Assembly (NCBI GenBank): GCA_003599475.1
Contig: QZKK01000162.1
Location: 1-49,125 of the forward strand
Direction: 5' to 3'
Length of the DNA stretch: 49,125 bases
Source: Desulfobacteraceae bacterium
GTDB taxonomy: Bacteria > Desulfobacterota > Desulfobacteria > Desulfobacterales > SURF-15
The position numbers were made by a program, and so were the translations under genes. Position 1 is the first letter of the stretch. Each line of letters starts with the position of its first letter. Of this stretch, positions 26,323 through 33,154 are shown one piece after another. The notes beneath the pieces are model-generated. The model did not search any database. It saw nothing but the letters and a program-made list of their open reading frames with translations, and was not told the origin of the DNA.

Positions 26323-26324
26323 CT

Positions 26325-27293
26325 TTATTGCACCTTCCACACCAGCTCCGCTACCGCATCCATATACTCCGAAAGCCCTCTGGCAAAGATATCGTTGTGA
26401 TTGGCGCCGGCAATCTTGAGGAAGCGTTTTTCCTCAGCCCCGCTTGCCTCATACAGTGCCCGGCCGTCTGAAAAAGGAATGATGTGATCCTTTTCGGCAT
26501 GGATGATCAAGGTGGGCTTTTTGAATACCTTGATCTTATCGATATTTCTAAACCCCTCCTCCTCTTTGAAGCCGAGCCGCTTCGTATCGACTCCAAGCAG
26601 CCGCAAAAGGGGTTCGGCATAGGCAAAGCCGCTTTCTACGATCAGCCCCGCAACCCGATCCGGGCTGGCCGCGGCAAGCTCGATTGCCGAAGCACTTCCA
26701 AGGGAGCGGCCCATCACGATCAGGGGGCCGGGACAGCCTTGTTTCCTTAGCCAATCCGAAATGAAAATCAACACCTTGGAACAGTCTTTCATCATGGAAG
26801 AGATCGTCGGATTTCCGGTCGAACGGCCGTATCCCCGGTAGTCCACCGGCAAAAAGTTGATGCCGATTCGGTTGTAGACAGGACCCATATCATCGTAATC
26901 CGATACGATCTCACCGTTTCCGTGAAAGAAAAGGATGTTCGGCGACTCCTTCTTGTCCATATGGAAACGGCCGCCCAAGACGACGTCTGCCTCCACAGGA
27001 ATCGAAACATCCGTTCCCGCGGGATACGGACTTTCCCCCCATTCCGGCCGCGGATGGAAAAGAACCGCAGATACCTCGGGTCGATCGAGTACGGAGTAGT
27101 ACGTCATTTCTCCTCCTTTCGCACAAAATTCCTTTGCCCCGGCCTTTTCTTCACGGCAGACGCTGCACCGCGCGTCGCTGCACATCTGGCATGCACGGCA
27201 GTCTGCGCATGGGTTTTTTTTCCGGTCATGCGGTGTTTTATCCGGAACGAAAAACCGGCCTTCCACCCCTGGAATTTGGACAAAACGAGTCAT
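26325..27293 (-). CDS. alpha/beta hydrolase with Cys-rich N-terminal module
   Basis: A 322-residue protein in two parts. Residues 1-62 hold a Cys-rich module (NPCADCRACQMCSDARCSVC plus one more Cys), which is a possible metal-binding knuckle. From Met63 it is an alpha/beta hydrolase: ILFFHGNGE, the nucleophile elbow GRSLGS, Asp in AEKDHIIPFSDG, and the catalytic His in ANHNDIF. A strong AAAGGAGGAGAA sits immediately before the internal ATG27107 (Met63), while ATG27293 has no ribosome-binding site. The hydrolase may therefore be made alone (260 residues) as well as, or instead of, the fusion. The substrate is probably an ester or thioester, unknown. Confidence 0.85.
   Translation of the reverse strand: MTRFVQIPGVEGRFFVPDKTPHDRKKNPCADCRACQMCSDARCSVCREEKAGAKEFCAKGGEMTYYSVLDRPEVSAVLFHPRPEWGESPYPAGTDVSIPVEADVVLGGRFHMDKKESPNILFFHGNGEIVSDYDDMGPVYNRIGINFLPVDYRGYGRSTGNPTISSMMKDCSKVLIFISDWLRKQGCPGPLIVMGRSLGSASAIELAAASPDRVAGLIVESGFAYAEPLLRLLGVDTKRLGFKEEEGFRNIDKIKVFKKPTLIIHAEKDHIIPFSDGRALYEASGAEEKRFLKIAGANHNDIFARGLSEYMDAVAELVWKVQ
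27105..27119 (-). promoter_or_regulatory. internal ribosome-binding site and start in the hydrolase gene
   Basis: AAAGGAGGAGAA followed directly by ATG (start at 27107). It is in frame with the longer reading frame and encodes KGGE-Met. It is the strongest Shine-Dalgarno sequence in this gene. Confidence 0.65.
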
Positions 27294-27297
27294 ATTA

Positions 27298-27332
27298 TTT
27301 TAGATTTTAGATTTTAGATTTTAGATTTAGAT
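27298..27332 (-). repeat. heptanucleotide repeat, TTTTAGA family
   Basis: Four TTTTAGA units immediately upstream of the hydrolase gene. The same family occurs at 13598-13625 and, in a 14-bp compound form, at 27846-27884. Confidence 0.85.
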
Positions 27333-27421
27333 CGATTTCTTCGCTCTTTGCTGACTTCAGACTTCCGACATCTGACTTCTCGCTCTACCTCTTTGCCCTC
27401 TGCTCCCTGCCCTATGCCTAT

Positions 27422-27844
27422 CTATTCATCTTTGGGCGGCTTCTGCCGGACACGCTTTGTCCCGCCCCGGTGCTTTTTGGCTTCCAGCCGCCGCCGTTTC
27501 GACTGGAGCGTCGGTTTCGTGGGACGTCTCGGCCTGGGAGGTTCGGCAGCGCTCCGGATCAAACCGATAAACCGTTCCAGGGCGTCTTTCCGATTCTGCT
27601 CCTGGGACCGAAATCGCCTCGCCTCGATCACCAGAACCCCGTCCTTGCTGATTCGCCGGCCTGCAAGCCGAACCAATCGCTTCCGAACCGCGTCCGTCAG
27701 CGATGCGGAGTGGAAAACATCGAATCTCAACTGAACCGCCGTGGCAACCTTGTTTACGTTCTGCCCGCCCGGCCCGGACGAACGGACAAAGGACTCCTCG
27801 ATCTCCTTCTCGTCGATTGCGATGTTGCGGTCGATCCGAATCAT
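27422..27844 (-). CDS. arfB: ribosome-rescue peptidyl-tRNA hydrolase ArfB
   Basis: A 140-residue class-I-release-factor-like protein. It has the catalytic GGQ in SSGPGGQNVNKVATAV and a long basic C-terminal tail (RRPTKPTLQSKRRRLEAKKHRGGTKR). It lacks the codon-recognition domain. This is the architecture of ArfB/YaeJ, which releases peptidyl-tRNA from stalled ribosomes by threading its tail into the empty mRNA channel. No ribosome-binding site is evident; a TTTTAGA-type repeat begins 2 nt upstream of the start. Confidence 0.94.
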   Translation of the reverse strand: MIRIDRNIAIDEKEIEESFVRSSGPGGQNVNKVATAVQLRFDVFHSASLTDAVRKRLVRLAGRRISKDGVLVIEARRFRSQEQNRKDALERFIGLIRSAAEPPRPRRPTKPTLQSKRRRLEAKKHRGGTKRVRQKPPKDE

Positions 27845-28150
27845 TGCGATTTTAGATTTTTGATTTTAGATTTTTGATTTTCAAGTCCAGTCGGGCGGCA
27901 ACCCCGGATCCGCGAATCGCGGACCCGCATATCGAGATTGTCTATAAAAGCAAATTGTTCTATGATTTGTCGCTTCTTTGCTTCCTTTGCGGGAAGCTTT
28001 TCAATAATACCATAACGGAGGCGATTCTCCTATTCCGTGCGATACGAAGGCCGCATCTATCGTCCTCCGGCACGAAGCCGATTCGCTTCTGATGTATAGC
28101 GAAGAAACTCGAGTGCTCGGTTTCTGCCACATCGAAAGGGTATCCGGAAA
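27845..28150. other. 306-bp intergenic region between arfB and the DUF362 gene
   Basis: Divergent-promoter gap. It holds a 14-bp tandem repeat (TTTTAGATTTTTGA twice, 27846-27884). No RNA gene, conserved hairpin or convincing sigma-70 box was recognised in the rest. CCGGAAA precedes the start at 28151. Confidence 0.6.
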
Positions 28151-29473
28151 ATGACACAGAAAATCGTCTCCATCGTCCGCTACGAGAAACCGAGGATTTC
28201 GGTTCAAAAGGCGGTCGAGCTCTCGGGCGGGTTCGCTGCGATTTCACCCTCTGACAAGGTTTTTATCAAGCCGAATATCGTGTTTTGGACGCCCACAGCG
28301 GCATTTCCCAAGTGGGGCGTGATCACGACTTCCCGTGTCGTCCAGGATATGGTGGAACTCCTCAAAGATAAGGGGGTTTCGGACATAAGCATCGGTGAAG
28401 GCACGGTTGTCATGGATCCGAAGGACCGGCGAACCCAGATCGATGCATTTGCTTGCCTTGGATACAGGGTCCTGGAAAAAAGATACGGGGTCAAATTGAT
28501 CCCGGTCCTGGAGCGCCCCTTTCGGCGGATCGATCTGGGCGACGGCATCTCTTTGAACTTCAACGTCGATATTCTGGAAAGCGATCATGTCGTCGACCTG
28601 CCCGTTTTGAAGACCCACGCGCAGACCGTCGTCAGCCTTGGGATCAAAAATCTCAAAGGAACCATCGACCTGAAAAGCCGGAAAAGCTGCCATTCCGCAG
28701 ATGAAAAAAGAGACCTCAACTTTCAGGTCGCAAGGCTTGCGCATCCGATGCCCCCGATTTTTACACTCATCGACGGCATCTACACAAACGAAAGGGGCCC
28801 AAGCTATGACGGCCGTATCCGCAGGAGCGACATTCTGATCGCCTCCGGTGACATCCTTTCGGCGGACCTGGTCGGCGCCAGGGTGCTCGGGCATCTGCCG
28901 GCCGATGTCCCGCATCTGGCCCATGCCGCAAGGAATCACGGGCGCCCGCTCGATCTATCGGACATTTCGATCGTCGGCGAATCGATCGATACCGTTGCCT
29001 GCCTCCACAGATTCGACTTCCCCTACAATGGAGAGGGGACTCTTCCGCTCAACTTCGAAAGAATCGGAGTCACCGGACTGACCTACCGGAAGTACGACCT
29101 GACACTTTGCACCTACTGTTCATTTTTAAACGGAGCGGTTCTGACCGCAGTTGCCAGGGCCTGGAAAGGGGCTCCCTGGGAAGATGTCGAAATTCTGACC
29201 GGAAAATCCGCCGCGCCCACTCCCGGAATGAAAAAGACCGTCCTGTTGGGCCGATGCATCTACCAGGCGAACAAAAACCACCCGGACATCGAGGAGATGA
29301 TCGCCGTCAAAGGGTGCCCGCCGCGCCCGGAAGACATCCTTTCAGCCCTGCACAGAGCCGGAATCGAGGCGGATGCAGCGATCTTCGAAAATCTAGATCG
29401 GCTGCCGGAATCCTTCCTGAAACGATACGAGGGCAGGCCCGAATTCGATGAATCCTTTTTCCGGATCGAATAG
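28151..29473 (+). CDS. DUF362 domain-containing protein
   Basis: A 440-residue cytoplasmic DUF362 protein. Recognisable segments are KVFIKPNIVFWTPTAAFPKWG near the N-terminus, VLKTHAQTVVSLGIKNLKG in the core, and LIDGIYTNERGP followed by GDILSADLVGARVLGH. Proteins of this family are widespread in anaerobes, sometimes with ferredoxin domains. No 4Fe-4S CxxCxxC motif is seen here, although a few conserved Cys are present (LCTYCSFLNG, RCIYQANK). Biochemical function is unknown. It converges on the TPR gene. Confidence 0.88.
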   Translation: MTQKIVSIVRYEKPRISVQKAVELSGGFAAISPSDKVFIKPNIVFWTPTAAFPKWGVITTSRVVQDMVELLKDKGVSDISIGEGTVVMDPKDRRTQIDAFACLGYRVLEKRYGVKLIPVLERPFRRIDLGDGISLNFNVDILESDHVVDLPVLKTHAQTVVSLGIKNLKGTIDLKSRKSCHSADEKRDLNFQVARLAHPMPPIFTLIDGIYTNERGPSYDGRIRRSDILIASGDILSADLVGARVLGHLPADVPHLAHAARNHGRPLDLSDISIVGESIDTVACLHRFDFPYNGEGTLPLNFERIGVTGLTYRKYDLTLCTYCSFLNGAVLTAVARAWKGAPWEDVEILTGKSAAPTPGMKKTVLLGRCIYQANKNHPDIEEMIAVKGCPPRPEDILSALHRAGIEADAAIFENLDRLPESFLKRYEGRPEFDESFFRIE

Positions 29474-29489
29474 AGATGGGTTGCGCATT

Positions 29490-30998
29490 CTATCTCAACT
29501 CCGCCTCGAGCTGATCGACCAGATTCCGGTAGGTTTCCTCCTGCGGGCTTAGCCTTGCCGCCTCCTTTGCATCCGCCAGCGCCCGAACGATATGGCTCGG
29601 GATTCCGCCGGTGAGCTCCCACTTCTTTCCCCAGGAAAGGGCACGATAGTAGTAGGCTTCGGCAAGGTCCGGCTGCTTTCCGATGGCCCGGGTAAAATCC
29701 TCGATCGCCTGGTCTATGTTCGATTCCGCATAGTGAGCCAGGCCGCGGTTGAAATGGGCTTCGGAAAAATCCGGGTTCAATCGGATCGCCTGGGTGTAGT
29801 CCTTGATGGCTCGCACGAATTCTCCTTTTTGGTTCCATTCGTTTCCGCGGTTTAAGTAGGCTTCGGCGAAAGCCGGATCCGATGCGATGGCTTTGGAAAA
29901 GTCTGCGATCGCCTGCTCGTGGTTCCCTTTCTCCCTCCAGGCGTTTGCCCTGTTGAAATAGGCCAATGAGAATTTTTCATCCGCCTCGACGGCTTTGGTG
30001 TAGTCTGCGATCGCCTGCTCCAGATTCCCCTTCCGCTGCCATGCAAGTCCTCGATTGTTGTAAGCCTCGGCAAACTCGGGCTTGACTGCCAACGCCGCCG
30101 TATAATCGCCGATGGCGCGATCGTAAAGCTCCTTTTCATCCCATGCATAGCCGCGGTTGAGATAGGCTTCCGCCAGCTTGGGGTTGATTTCAAGGGCTTG
30201 TGTATAGTCGGAGATGGCCTTGGTGAGGCGGCCGAGATCGCGCAAGACATTGCCCCGGAGCAGGAAGATTTCGGCATCCTGCGGCTTCAATTGCAGAGCC
30301 TTGTCGAAATCGGCAAGCGCCGCATCCAGCCGCCCCTCTTGATGAAGAAGGATTCCCCTGTGATGATAGGCGTCTGCAAGATCCGGATTGATCTCGACGG
30401 CCTTTCCGTAGTCCGAAACCGCTTTTTCATGCTCGCCTTTGGCGTGCCAGGAGTCTGCGCGATTGTAGTATGCTTCGGCAAAACGCGGATTGAGCTCGAT
30501 CGCCTTGTTGAAGTCGGCAATCGCCTTGTCCGGCTCCCCCTTGTTGTAGAAGGTAAGCCCCCGATAATTATAAACGTCGGCAGACTGCCCCTTCATTTCG
30601 AGCGCTCTGGTAAAATCGGCGGCGGCCTTTTCCGGCTGCCCCAGATTGTTCCAGGCGAGTCCTCGATTGACATAGGCCTCGGTGAGTTTGGGATTCTTCT
30701 CGATGGCCTGCGTATAGGCAGCGACGGCTTCCGTATACCTTTGCTTGCTGAAAAGAGCGTTCCCCTTCTCGAACGGATCCTCCTCAGAGCGAACCGGAGA
30801 AGACACCAGCAGCACCAGCGCAGCGATCAATATCAGCACAGGAAGGATCAGCACGGGAAGGACGAAGAAATGTTTTCTTCGGAATCGAGAAAAAGACTTG
30901 TTTTCGTTTCCGAGTCGATAGCAGTCTGACCGCAAAGACTGGAAGATTCTCTGCAGCGAGCTAAAGGGAATCTTCCTCATTGAGGTAGTCTGTCTCAT
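29490..30998 (-). CDS. membrane-anchored protein with 12 TPR repeats
   Basis: A protein of about 502 residues. One N-terminal TM anchor (VLPVLILPVLILIAALVLLVSSP) is followed by twelve tetratricopeptide repeats in almost perfect 34-residue register, with the consensus AYxNRGxAWxxKGExxxAIxDYxKAIExNP. The last repeat is degenerate. It is probably a periplasm-facing protein-interaction scaffold. ATG30998 is chosen; ATG30980 (MRKIPF) is also possible, and neither has a clear ribosome-binding site. The longer frame upstream overlaps the FAD-oxidoreductase gene and is not coding. Partner unknown; it is not a Pel component by position or type. Confidence 0.88.
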   Translation of the reverse strand: MRQTTSMRKIPFSSLQRIFQSLRSDCYRLGNENKSFSRFRRKHFFVLPVLILPVLILIAALVLLVSSPVRSEEDPFEKGNALFSKQRYTEAVAAYTQAIEKNPKLTEAYVNRGLAWNNLGQPEKAAADFTRALEMKGQSADVYNYRGLTFYNKGEPDKAIADFNKAIELNPRFAEAYYNRADSWHAKGEHEKAVSDYGKAVEINPDLADAYHHRGILLHQEGRLDAALADFDKALQLKPQDAEIFLLRGNVLRDLGRLTKAISDYTQALEINPKLAEAYLNRGYAWDEKELYDRAIGDYTAALAVKPEFAEAYNNRGLAWQRKGNLEQAIADYTKAVEADEKFSLAYFNRANAWREKGNHEQAIADFSKAIASDPAFAEAYLNRGNEWNQKGEFVRAIKDYTQAIRLNPDFSEAHFNRGLAHYAESNIDQAIEDFTRAIGKQPDLAEAYYYRALSWGKKWELTGGIPSHIVRALADAKEAARLSPQEETYRNLVDQLEAELR

Positions 30999-31056
30999 GG
31001 TTGATTCGCACGCGAATCCCCGCAATCGGAACGGGGAATGCACTCGCTGTTGCGGT

Positions 31057-32211
31057 TCATGATACTGTGGCAAACCTTTCCAATCTGAACGGATCGAGTG
31101 AAAACGGCAGGGCCGTTCGGGTGATGAGCTTTGCGATGATCTCACCGGTTATGGGGGATAGGGTGATCCCGTCGCCCTCATGACCCGCTGCCATGATAAA
31201 ACCTTCCAGCCCTTCTACCGGCCCCAGGATGGGAAGCCCGTCCGGGGTATAGGGCCGCAGGCCGGCAAACGTGCGAATGATATGCAGATCAGCCAAAACC
31301 GGCAGAACTCGAAGGATACGGTCTGCGATGGCATGAATCCCCTCACAGGTGGTCTTCCGGTCCAATCCGGCAAACTCGCGGGTGGATCCGATCAGGATAT
31401 TTCCGTTTGCCGTCTGCTCGACGGCAAACCCCCCGGTGGATGCGGCCAAGGAGGGGTTGAACTTGGCTGCGATGTATCCGGCGGAAAGCAGGCAGTGCCG
31501 AACCGTGGGAGGTGCCGGTTCGGTGACCAGAATCTGGCCTCTTCTCGGTTCGATGGGAATCTTCAGATTGACCATATGACCGACTCCTGCGGCAAGCGCC
31601 CCGGCGGCATTGACCACCAGCGAGGTCTCGATCCTGCCCCGGGTCGTATTGACTGCGCTGATGCGGTGTTTGGAGATTCCGATCCCCTTTACCTCGGCAT
31701 GGGTAAAAATTCTAGCCCCCCGCCTCCTGGCTGCCTTCAGAAAAGCCTGTGTGAGCAGAAGCGGGTTTACTCTTCCGTCGACCGGAGAATATGTCGCCCC
31801 GGCGATCGATGGGGATAGAACCGGTTCCGCTTCAAGCGTCCTTTTTCGATCGAGGAAAGTCAAGTCCGCGCCGCATGCCCTTTGCCGGTCTGCGAAAAGC
31901 TTCATCGATTCGAGTTGATCTTCCGATTCGATGACGACGAGCCCCCCTCTCCTTTCATACTCGATATCGCAACCGAGCTCTTCCGAAAGCTGTACAAAAC
32001 GTGAGTTGGAGGCAAGGGCCATCTCCAGGTGGATCCCCGGCTTTTTCGATTGAAGAAGGATAAGACCCTCACAAGCGCCGGAACTGCCGGACTCGATTTC
32101 TTCCTTTTCCAGCACCACCGGCAGAATGTTTTCCCTGGCGAGGTGATATGCGATGGAAGCTCCGATCACCCCTCCGCCAATGACGACGATTTCGGCATAT
32201 TTCGGGAGCAC
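31057..32211 (-). CDS. FAD-dependent oxidoreductase of the DAO family
   Basis: A 384-residue flavoprotein of the D-amino-acid-oxidase/glycine-oxidase/sarcosine-oxidase-beta group. The dinucleotide motif is VVIGGGVIGASIAYHLA with EKEEIESGSSGACEG following. The second FAD segment is VVNAAGALAAGVGHM, and the C-terminal signature is TFAGLRPYTPDGLPILGPVEGLEGFIMAAGHEGDGITLSP. It oxidises a secondary or primary amine of an amino or imino acid; the substrate is unknown. The start is GTG32211, with GGGGGAG close upstream. Confidence 0.92.
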   Translation of the reverse strand: MLPKYAEIVVIGGGVIGASIAYHLARENILPVVLEKEEIESGSSGACEGLILLQSKKPGIHLEMALASNSRFVQLSEELGCDIEYERRGGLVVIESEDQLESMKLFADRQRACGADLTFLDRKRTLEAEPVLSPSIAGATYSPVDGRVNPLLLTQAFLKAARRRGARIFTHAEVKGIGISKHRISAVNTTRGRIETSLVVNAAGALAAGVGHMVNLKIPIEPRRGQILVTEPAPPTVRHCLLSAGYIAAKFNPSLAASTGGFAVEQTANGNILIGSTREFAGLDRKTTCEGIHAIADRILRVLPVLADLHIIRTFAGLRPYTPDGLPILGPVEGLEGFIMAAGHEGDGITLSPITGEIIAKLITRTALPFSLDPFRLERFATVS

Positions 32212-32554
32212 ACTCCCCCTTTCTCTTCAGGTCCTGCTAAATGGACTCCACATGCTAAATGTTCTTTATTACTCCCGGGTCTGTTTTTCAACAGCAATTC
32301 AATGTTTGAAGTTCGTGGAGATCATTTCAATAATGGATATCCTGTATTTCAGGACAAAGGGAACCTGCTTCCGTGCACCTTTGCAAGCGGATACAAGATG
32401 TAGTACCCGGGAGGGACTAATGTCCTTGATTTAGTATTGACAAACCCCTAAAAACGGGATACCGGGAAAGAAATTGCAGACTTGGGGAAAAATGCATGCT
32501 GCCGGAGAGTCAGAGCTGCCGATCAGAAGATATTTTCTTAAAAGAGGAAAAACC
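32212..32554 (+). promoter_or_regulatory. 343-bp upstream region of the Pel plus-strand operon
   Basis: A divergent gap. A 9-bp inverted repeat CTCCCGGGT (32272-32280) / ACCCGGGAG (32405-32413) encloses 124 nt. A TTGACA (32437-32442) is the best -35 box; a matching -10 is weak. The repeat TGCTAAATG occurs twice near 32230-32260. I searched by eye for a c-di-GMP-I riboswitch core and did not find one. No gene is seen. Confidence 0.4.
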
Positions 32555-33118
32555 ATGAAAATCCTGACCCCAGCGATTTTATGGATTCTGATTTTTGTTC
32601 TTTCCTGCTCCTACCAGCAGGAATATGTGCAAAAGGATGAAATCCACACTCAGGCACGATTGGCGGCTGTGCTGCCTCTTGTAAATCTGACGTCTTATCC
32701 CAATGCAGGCCGTATCGTACAGGATTTATTGATTACGGAACTCTATGCCAACACCCATTTTCAGATCATGGAACAGACCGAGGTGCTGAAAAGGCTGAAA
32801 GGGAAAGAACCGGAGTTGGAGCCTGTCCTGGAAAATGCCGTCGTTGCCGAGGTCGGGCGGGAACTGGGCGTAGATACCGTAATTTTCGGATCGGTCACCG
32901 AGTTTCGATACAAGAGGGGCCTGGACGAAAATCCTGTGGCCGGAATGAATCTTCGTCTGCTCGATGTAAAAACCAACCGCATCCTCTGGGTGGGCAGCAA
33001 ATCGGCAAGCGGCGGCTGTTTCTGGTTTTGTGAGGATTCATTGAACCGGCTTGCGCAAAAGATCTGTTCCGATCTGGTCGTCTCCATGGTCAAAGATTAT
33101 GCCCGGGCCGACAAGTGA
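32555..33118 (+). CDS. pelC: PelC-like outer-membrane lipoprotein
   Basis: A 187-residue predicted lipoprotein (signal peptide with lipobox VLSC, Cys at about 17). Its CsgG/GNA1162-like alpha/beta fold shows in AAVLPLVNLTSYPNAGRIVQDLLITELYANTHFQIMEQ and ELGVDTVIFGSVTEF. PelC of Pseudomonas is a short lipoprotein that forms a ring at the outer membrane next to the PelB barrel. This gene sits immediately upstream of the PelB-type porin, which supports the call. ATG32555 is chosen because AAAGAGGAAA precedes it and the hydrophobic leader follows; a longer frame begins at 32474. First gene of the plus-strand Pel operon. Confidence 0.8.
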   Translation: MKILTPAILWILIFVLSCSYQQEYVQKDEIHTQARLAAVLPLVNLTSYPNAGRIVQDLLITELYANTHFQIMEQTEVLKRLKGKEPELEPVLENAVVAEVGRELGVDTVIFGSVTEFRYKRGLDENPVAGMNLRLLDVKTNRILWVGSKSASGGCFWFCEDSLNRLAQKICSDLVVSMVKDYARADK

Positions 33119-33154
33119 TTGCGGCTATCCGTAATCTCAACCAGATACCGGCTG

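Noticed and set aside
29490..30998. Regular 102-bp repetition suggesting a repeat array or CRISPR
   Set aside because: It is the coding periodicity of twelve 34-residue TPR units with degenerate nucleotide sequence and no spacers.
31018..31145. Longer start for the TPR protein
   Set aside because: The extension overlaps the 3' end of the FAD-oxidoreductase gene and has no coding character.
32212..32554. c-di-GMP-I riboswitch upstream of the Pel operon
   Set aside because: No match to the conserved GEMM core with its paired tetraloop-receptor elements was seen.
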